Source: Gordionus sp. m RMFG-2023
Taxonomy: Eukaryota > Nematomorpha > Gordioida > Chordodea > Parachordodidae
Direction: 5' to 3'
Assembly: GCF_954871325.1 (NCBI RefSeq)
Contig: NC_088777.1
Coordinates: forward strand, 33,395,366-33,459,365
DNA length: 64,000 bases
Of the stretch, positions 50,001-59,000 are shown one piece after another (position 1 is the stretch's first letter; each line of letters starts with the position of its first letter). The notes beneath the pieces were generated by a model. That model saw nothing but the letters and a program-made list of their open reading frames with translations. It had not been told where the DNA came from and did no database searches. Both the position numbers and the translations under genes were made by a program.

Positions 50001-53000
50001 TAAACTAAAAAATGTGATTAAAATTTTGTAATAATTATTTTATTTTTTGTTATAGAGGGGTATGAGCAATGAAAAATTAGACTTTCTGGGATTCATGGTA
50101 GAAAAACGATTTATTTATATTTAAATTATTTTTTGATATTTTTATTGGAAGAAAGGAGGAAGGGATAGATTTTATTAAAATAATTGTCTTCACGTTGCAA
50201 AGACGATAACTTACTTCTAAGGAATTTGATTTTAAGAATGCTTTTAAATTTTAGAATGATTGTATTATACATAGTTTAAAATTTTCGTCTAAAATGTTAT
50301 GAAGAAACAAAATATGTAATTAAAGGAAAGGAGGTCATTCATTTCGTGTTAAACCGATCAAGATTCTCCATACCCCTTTTTATTTGGGTGAAATTTTGTA
50401 TATAAACTATGACTAGTACCTAAGCAGTGTTCAAATATTAGATTCCTAGACCTCATATTTATGAAGATATCAAGGGTTAAAATATGAAAATAAGATTTAT
50501 TTATCCATTTTTGGTATTTAGTATTAAAGTTATACTAAAAATACCACAGAATTATAATGATCCTAAAATCAAAATATTTTAAAATTTTATTTACAATATG
50601 GCGATTCATCATTCGAAAGTTTATAATCCTTGTTAAAATAATAAGTTTCTTAGATTTTTAAGCAAATATTATATAAAAATATATTAAAATGCCGAGATTT
50701 CCCTTTTATGGGGAACATAGATAATAACACTAAATAAACCCGAGATATTTATTTATTCAATAAATATATAAAATTAATTGTTCAATTATTATTTAAAATG
50801 TATTTATATGTTTTTTTATAATAGTAAAGAATCGACATACAAAAATTTTTTAAAAAAATCTAAGGTTAGATGATTTGAATTTTTTAGAGTATTATGGTCG
50901 AATAGATATAAAAATTAAAATATTGCATAAATACTTCCTTTTTTAGTAAAATTTTAATTCATTCACGATTTGCATGACCCTTGATATTTCCAAAAATATA
51001 TAAACTATAATGCTAATTTATAACACTGCTTTAGCTTCACTTTAACTTTTATACAAAATTTGCCTAAATCTTAGGGGGGTTATGACTTGGAATGACACAT
51101 GGGAATTATTGTTTATTTATTAATTAAATTTATATCATATTATTAAAGCAACAAAAAGAAGAAATGGATAATTTCATGTCTTCGGCTCATTCACTGTTAC
51201 CCAAAGAAGCCTTAGGTTTTTTAAAAATACTATTTATTTTTTTAGGAGAAAAATAAATGATTGGCATATAATTTTTGGTGTGCGAATTTAAAAAGAATTA
51301 TAAAGTGTAACATCTAATTTCGATTCAATCGAATTTGGGATAATTAGTTGCTTTAAAACTGGAATATTTAAATTTTCTGAGAGCTATCACAACTTATTGT
51401 TTATATACTTGATTTTAAAATAACATAATTATAAAATTTGCAATAAATTTAAAAAAATAAAGATATATAGCAAAGGTTAAGAGATGTTTTAATGTTTGTA
51501 ATACCCATTTTATTCATTTGATAAAATGGACATATATTTATTTTTTTCCTTACAAAAAGTGTTGCATTATAATTATTGAATCTTTCTTATAATTAACAAG
51601 ATTTATTGACTCAAAATGGACTCTTGGAGGAATATTACACTGAAAGCCTTAAATCTTCCAATGACCATAACATTAATAATGAACAAAACAACTTGAATAC
51701 CTCTATCATCAAAATGCTCAACCAATATAAACTTAAAAATATTACTGGAAACACAAACCCTAAATCGCATAATAGCACTAATGGTTTACATTTTTTATTT
51801 AATTGTTTTTTAAAATTAATGCATGCATCCAACCATGTATCAATTATCTATTCTAGAGGGGTTTAAAGGGTTACTTACAAAGAACAGTAATTAAGTGATG
51901 AAAAAATAGAATAGAAAAGGGATTTATTTTTATATTAAATCTATTATATTTTATTTTTTTTTACCTGTAAGGCAATAATAACCTAAATTCTTCCAACCTT
52001 ACTCAAGACAAATTTAGTTCGTTTAATGCTAATAACGCCCTTAGAAATGCCAATAAACAAGTTTACTACATTATATATTTTTTTAAAATCAATTCAAGCT
52101 ATTAATTTTATTTAATATGATTTATAACAAACCTTATTAATTCAATCTACTGATTTATTAAGATTTGGCATTTAATGTAGTGATTTTAACATAAGGCAAC
52201 CACTTTATTTTTTATTATTTTTTGCACTGACAGATTTTTATTTAAAGGCATACAACCCTGCAAGTTTTATAAAATTATATTTTTTATTTACAGTATCCCG
52301 GTGCGACAAACAATTCTTTAACACAATCTCTTTACCTCAATAATACCACAATTTCTAGTCTCAATAACTCTTCAACTACCAGTATTAATTATCCTTCCAA
52401 AAACTTGCAATCATCAAATTTATTAGAAAATAGTGAGGGAGGTCTTAGCGAAGGGTAATATTTTTTTTTTAAAAAAAATGAATATCTGGCAACAAATAAG
52501 CGGCGAAATTTAAAAAAAATGAATCTTTATCAATGTTCTATTTAATCTTTTTTAAAATTGCTATGCCTTCTGTTATGGCTGGGAGGATGTAATATCGAAA
52601 TGATACCACTATTTTTGAAAAATTTATATTATATCTTAGTTATATAGATTAAAATAAACTTTTTTGACAAAACAAAAAAGGTTAAATTAATAGTCAAAAT
52701 ATTTTTATTAAATTTTTTTGTGAATTATCCAAAAAAATTTCCATATCATAGTTATTAGCAAAAAATTGGTATCAATGCATCTGTAATTTACTATATAAGA
52801 TTAGATATTTAAATTCTTAAAGCTATTCATAATTTAAAAAATATGCTTTTATATAGCAGTCCCAATATAGGTGGTGTAGGATTTGGAGGAGAAAATTTGA
52901 TAAACCAACAGTTAGATCAACTCAATATGGCCATAAGTTCAGGTCTCATAGATCCGGCAATACTGAACCTTAAGCTCTCGCCACATATCTTGCTCATGTT

Positions 53001-56000
53001 AACACAGTTGCTGAATTTGCACAAGAATTCACAGTCCATCATGAATTCTCAAAAAATGCTGGCCGGGAAAATTAAAAGTCTAGGTGTTATGGGCAGCAGC
53101 AATAATGGGAACTTTAAACAGCATGCTGATATAGTACATATATTTTTCCTTGATTATTTGTTATATTTTTTGCTTTTAACTGATGGTATCACTTTATCAG
53201 GAATTCTGATCTATTTTTATCTTATTTGTTTTTATAGGATTATGAATTAGTATAGACTAAGTGTTTTTATTTGGTTTTAGGGGTAAAGACGTGTAATCCA
53301 AAAATTATTGACTTCCCATTTTTCTAAACAATCTATATTATGCTCAAAAGACAATTTTAAAACATAAAAAAATATATAAGTTGTCACTTAAGTTGGAACA
53401 AGTCAATCAACAAATAACTCAACTTCAAAACGCTATTTCAGTAGCCGTTAATGAGCATGTGACCTCTACCCCTGTCGTTGTTTCCAAAAATGCCGAAAAC
53501 TCTGTCAAGGAAGGAGGCATTGGACAAGATAATAGTTTAGGTAAACTTTTATATGCAAAGGGTATCGAGTAAAAAGATATCTTTATTACAATTTAAAATT
53601 TTAGTGCACAAAAGGTTAATCATAAATGACACTCATCAACTCAATCAGGCCTGATTTTACATTTAGGCTGAACAAGATTATCAGCATGGCCCGACTTAAA
53701 TGACTCAAGATCTTAATTTTTTGGCTTGACCCCTAAAAATCTTTCCGGTTTTTTATTTTTGACCAGGCACTTAAAAATCTCTGTCTTTGGGCCAAATAAA
53801 CATTTTCCCTATAATAATTTTTTATGAAGAAAAGAAATCGTATTTTTGCATTATATTTTGTTTTCTTTTATATATTTTTATTTTTTTTTGCTCTCTTGAT
53901 ACTTTTTTTATTTGTTTATTATTATCTTTTTTCATGGTGGACTTTGACCAAGTCAGATAAGATATATTTCTAAAAATTGGGCTGACGAATCTTCAGTAAA
54001 TTTGTACTGGAATAAAGAGAAAATTTTATTTAGGCTAGGCCAGACTGGAAAAATATGTCAGATGAGGGCTCTTAAAGGAAAATAAAAGAAAAGGATAGTT
54101 AATCTTATTTTTGTTGTGTAAGAAAACAAATTTAACAAATTTCTTTTAATCAATGAATAATAGACTTAGTCTCAAACAACAATATGAACCCCTTATCACC
54201 AACCTACCACCAAAAATCTAGGCTAACTCAATGGAAATTGCCTTCCCCACCAGAAAAAGTTATCAATGGAGGTGAAAATAATGGCGATGGTAAAGTCTTG
54301 CTAAATTTATGTTGGTTGCATTTAATATGTCAATTTAAATTTTCTTATCTCTTTTTAACTTTGATCGTAAATATTGTAAGGATTTAACTGCATTATTTTA
54401 AAAGAAATTTTATAAATTTACTTGCCTAAGATAGAATCCAATTTGATAGATAAAATTGTAATCTAAAAAAGCCAATTTTTTTATATGTCAATCATTCAAG
54501 ATTTATTTGATAAACAAAATGTGCCCAATTTTTAAATTATAAATCATACTTTTATATAAGGCTCGGACAGAAGTCAAAAGGTATGATGTATATAAATCAG
54601 AAACCTGCAAGTCAGGCCCAGAACTGGCCGACAAGCCTGATGCTTGAAAATTCTAAGCCTATACAAAATTATCCGGTTTATGCCGATTTAAAAATTAAAT
54701 TAACCATCAGTTATTCTGATTGACATTTTTATGAAATAAAAGATATTTGTATTTTAATATTTATTTATTGGGTTTGGACACCTCTTACGTCCTGACCCGA
54801 GTCCTATGTTATGTCCAAAAGCTCGAGACTCAGGTCCGGTTTTGGGCAACCCATGCAGCCTTTAACCAGGCTAGAAAAGAAAATGTGTCAAATCTAGACC
54901 GGGCTTGATCTCTGCAGGCCTCTGATATAAATATAATATAAAATTCCAATATAAAAAATTATGTCATCACATGTAAAACATATCCCACCATCGATGCCAG
55001 GATCCATGAGATGTAGCAATTAAAATTTTAAATTAAGAGGGGATCTTTGATGCATCTCTACATCTTATTTAATCTTGTAACAATTTTTAATTTTATTATT
55101 TGTAACTAAGTAAATATTTTTAATTTTTTTTTGATATTGATAAAAGAATTTTTAAATGCCATATCGGGATATATAAAAATAACATATAACTTGCATTGTA
55201 TTATGTCCGCCCATTGAAGTGTACCAATAACAAAAAATGTCATTATAATTTTTTTAAAAAAGATAATTTTCTATATTAGGTATTGAATCAAGTATAAACC
55301 GTTCTAAAAAAACTGATCTATGATTGTATAGCTTTTAGATTGGCATCATTTAGTTATTATTTCGATTCGGGTTGTACCAGTACCACCTTTTTTTAGCCAT
55401 TACTCAATGATTCCAAAAATATTAGTGTATATTAATTGGAAAAAACAGATATAATTTATATATTATCATTTTATTTATTTATTTATCATTATAATTAATT
55501 TATAAAATTAAATTAAAAGAAATAAAAGATTAATAGCAATACCTACTTCTCTCTTTTTTTAAAAATATATGAAAGTTAATTATCATTTTTAAGTATTGGT
55601 CATTCCTATCATTTTAAATTAGTATCGACATGCCATGTTTATAGATAGTCTCAATCAAATTGCATGAAATTATTTGTTAATAAAACCATAAACTGTTAAA
55701 TTTTTTGGTTGTTGAACTTTACAGTTAATTAACACATTATGCGCAACATGAACAGTATTAGAGACAATTAATAAATAACAGCATTCATGAAATAACGATA
55801 TTTTTAAAATAAAAGTTCGAGATTTATCATAAATTAAAGATTCTTTACATACAAAAAAGATGAACAAGTTGATTCCATTTCTTTAACAACTCGCTCACAT
55901 TCGACGGGTTTTGTTGATAGCTCAGCCGCCGAAGTGCTCAAAATAGCCGAGTTCCGACCTGGCAAACCTTGGTCCGGTTTTAAACCGGATATCGAAAATG

Positions 56001-59000
56001 ACCCTTATATTACGCCTGGTATATTGGCTGCAAATAATAGGAATACCATCAGCCATTTGACAGCTATGAAGGTTGAATATCTTAACCCCCCCCTTCTGTC
56101 TTGATTTTCAATGTTTTTTCCTCAATTTTTTATTATTATTTTCTTTTATTTTTTATTCTTCCCTTCTTTCTTTATAACTATTCGTTTCTTATTTTTATCT
56201 ACTTTTTTTCTTTAAAGTTGCTCTTTACATTTAATTTTTCTTAGTTATTCATCAGTAAATAACAGAAATAACATGTAGTCTTTCTAACAGTTTTGAAAGT
56301 TATATATCAAAAAAAATATTCCTATAATTATCATATTTATAGGATCTCCACACAGACATAACAGGTGATAATGCAAATATTAACAACACCATTACCCAAG
56401 AAACTATTGATAACATTAACGCATCTTCCTCTCTCGATGCTACTTTAGTTGGTTTCAATCACCTGAACGTTGGAGGTATTAATTTTTTTTTAATTTATAA
56501 TATAATTTTTGTATTACCCTATTAAGATGATCCAAAAACTATTTTCGAAACCCAATTTTTCCCCCATTCATTTCCTTTGGCTGCCATCTCTGGCTCAGCA
56601 TTTTAAAACCTCCATTAAAATCAAATTACAAATATTTTAATGGGAATTATCTATCTTAATACGATGTATGTCAATCTATTTTCCAAATAAATCAAGATTT
56701 AAAATAGTCAATTTAAAAATATAAAATCGTACATTTTGATTTAAATTTGGTTTTCAGTGGTGAATTTTTTACGATTATTATGTAATTGGATATTATTTAA
56801 CAAATAGTGATTTCATTCATTAGTTTAATATATAAATTTTTTATAAGGTAATATCCAATATTATTTGATCATATAAAATTTAAAAAACGGATTAAATAAA
56901 AAAAGAAAAAAATGTTAGTTATATATCTTTTATTATCTTAATTCGCGTAACCGAGAGGGTATCACACCTTCACTGTTGTTTCTGGGTCTAAGGAACGAAA
57001 GTTTTATTTGATTTTTAAACTCCCAAAAAACGAATGTTATAACCTCAGTGAGGATTAAAAAACCAAATTTATGATGGAATAGATAGTTTGGCCCCGTTTA
57101 TTTGATAATAAGGAAAAGAGAAAGGGCCCGGTCAAAGTAATAGACCACGTGGGCTCACTTACAAATAAGTTTTTATTGAACACTGGAGTTATCATTATTC
57201 GATACATTGATCATATGCACTCAAGGGAAAGTTTTGCCTTGATTAAAATTATATTTTAACTTTTAGTTTTGAAGGATTGAAAATATGTTATTTTAACTTT
57301 ATTTTGCATGATTGAAAATGAATTATGAATGATTGTCTAAGTCAGGCATAATTTAATTTATTTCAGATTTGAACTGGTATATATATATTTGTCTAAATTA
57401 GACAAGTTATGAACGTACTTTCATTTTTATGCTGTTATGTTAGTATAATCTTATATATAATACTGGAAAATATACATGATATAATAATTAAAGATATTTA
57501 GAAAAGCAAGGTTAATTAAGTAATTTTTTATAAAATATGGGCAGATGCCATATAATATTGTTAAACACTATCAGAACATATAGTGTAAAATTTATGTTTA
57601 ACGTGATTCGATGTTTAATTAATTTGTATATTTGGCTTTTGAAGTGGTAATGTTGCCGATCAGGTCATAGATAAAAAAAGGGGGGAAAATTATTAATCTT
57701 AGTGTTTTATATTCCGATATATTGTTGCCACGAATGTAAGAAGAAAAAATATCAAAATTTAAATATATTAAAAATTGAATTCGTTCATTATTTTTAACGA
57801 CTGGGCCTCAAATAAACGTCTAATGCGTGGAATAGCTCCTGATATCCCAAGATCCTCAAAATCTCAATTAGTGGCTGATATATAAAGACCCTCAAAATCT
57901 CAATTAGTCACAATTTCTTAGCTCTTTGATCCTTAATATTTCATTTCACTGATAAATTTGCTTTAGTTTTTTTTCGTTTCTCTAGTCTTCATGATCTATA
58001 GAATTTATGATATAGTATTTTTTTGTTCGGTAAGCAATTTTTTTTTTATTCTAAGTTCATCCGAAATATAATAATTATAATATTATTATTTTTTTATAAC
58101 GCCATCTAATCAAAAATATATAGGCTTTGATTGACATAAATTCAATAATGTAATATAAATTTTACAAAAAATATTTGTGATAGTTCGACATGTCATCTCT
58201 TTATGGGCCAGAAGTATGCCCAGCTTATATTATTATTATACAAAAATATTATGAATCTATTTTTAGAAATAACTAAAAATTTTAAAAATATACCAGGAAT
58301 GATATCTTTATTGGACGAATATTATTAGCAAAGCATCACTTGTTGTGGGATTTCACTATTGGAGTGTCTGACAACCTTTCCTCAGTCTTCAGTTATAGGT
58401 TTTATCTGACAGACTTCTTTATAATTCATTTGAGATCCTGATGGTCCCTGCATATTGGATACCAATTGAAATTTTGTGGGTCTTTGCATATCGGTTACTT
58501 AATGGAGGCCTGATCATTATTATTCATGGTTAACAATGTCGTTGTTATTGGAGATCTGCATGTTGGTCCTCTTTTTTCTTGAATTGTCCCATTATGTGGT
58601 CTTCTGACTTACAGTTGTAGCATATTTTTTTCTTTATTGCCCTATTGGTCATTTCTTTCGGAAAAGATTGTATCTCAATTGGAATTAGGATCAACTGAAC
58701 ATAGTGCGTACCAAAGTTTGACAATTAAGGCTTCGTTTCCATGGTAGTAAAATATAAACTAATTTAATTTATAAAAAAAAAATTTTTATTGTCATAATAT
58801 GTGTTTACAAAAAATCTTTATTTGTAATTAGTAAACTTAGCATTCCTAATTAGTATATAATCTGATTACTCGGAATAAGCTTTCAATTTATTTTTCTTTT
58901 AATAGTAGTAATTCGTGTGTAAAGGTAAACTTTATTTAAAATTAATTTCTTCTTGCGAATGCGGCAATTATATATTGGAACATAAAACACCTAAATTAAT

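Noticed and set aside
51072-51120. 'MTWNDTWELL' as an extra GW182 exon
   Set aside because: Its acceptor gives the wrong phase and it runs into a stop without a donor; exon 8 at 51,149 fits instead.
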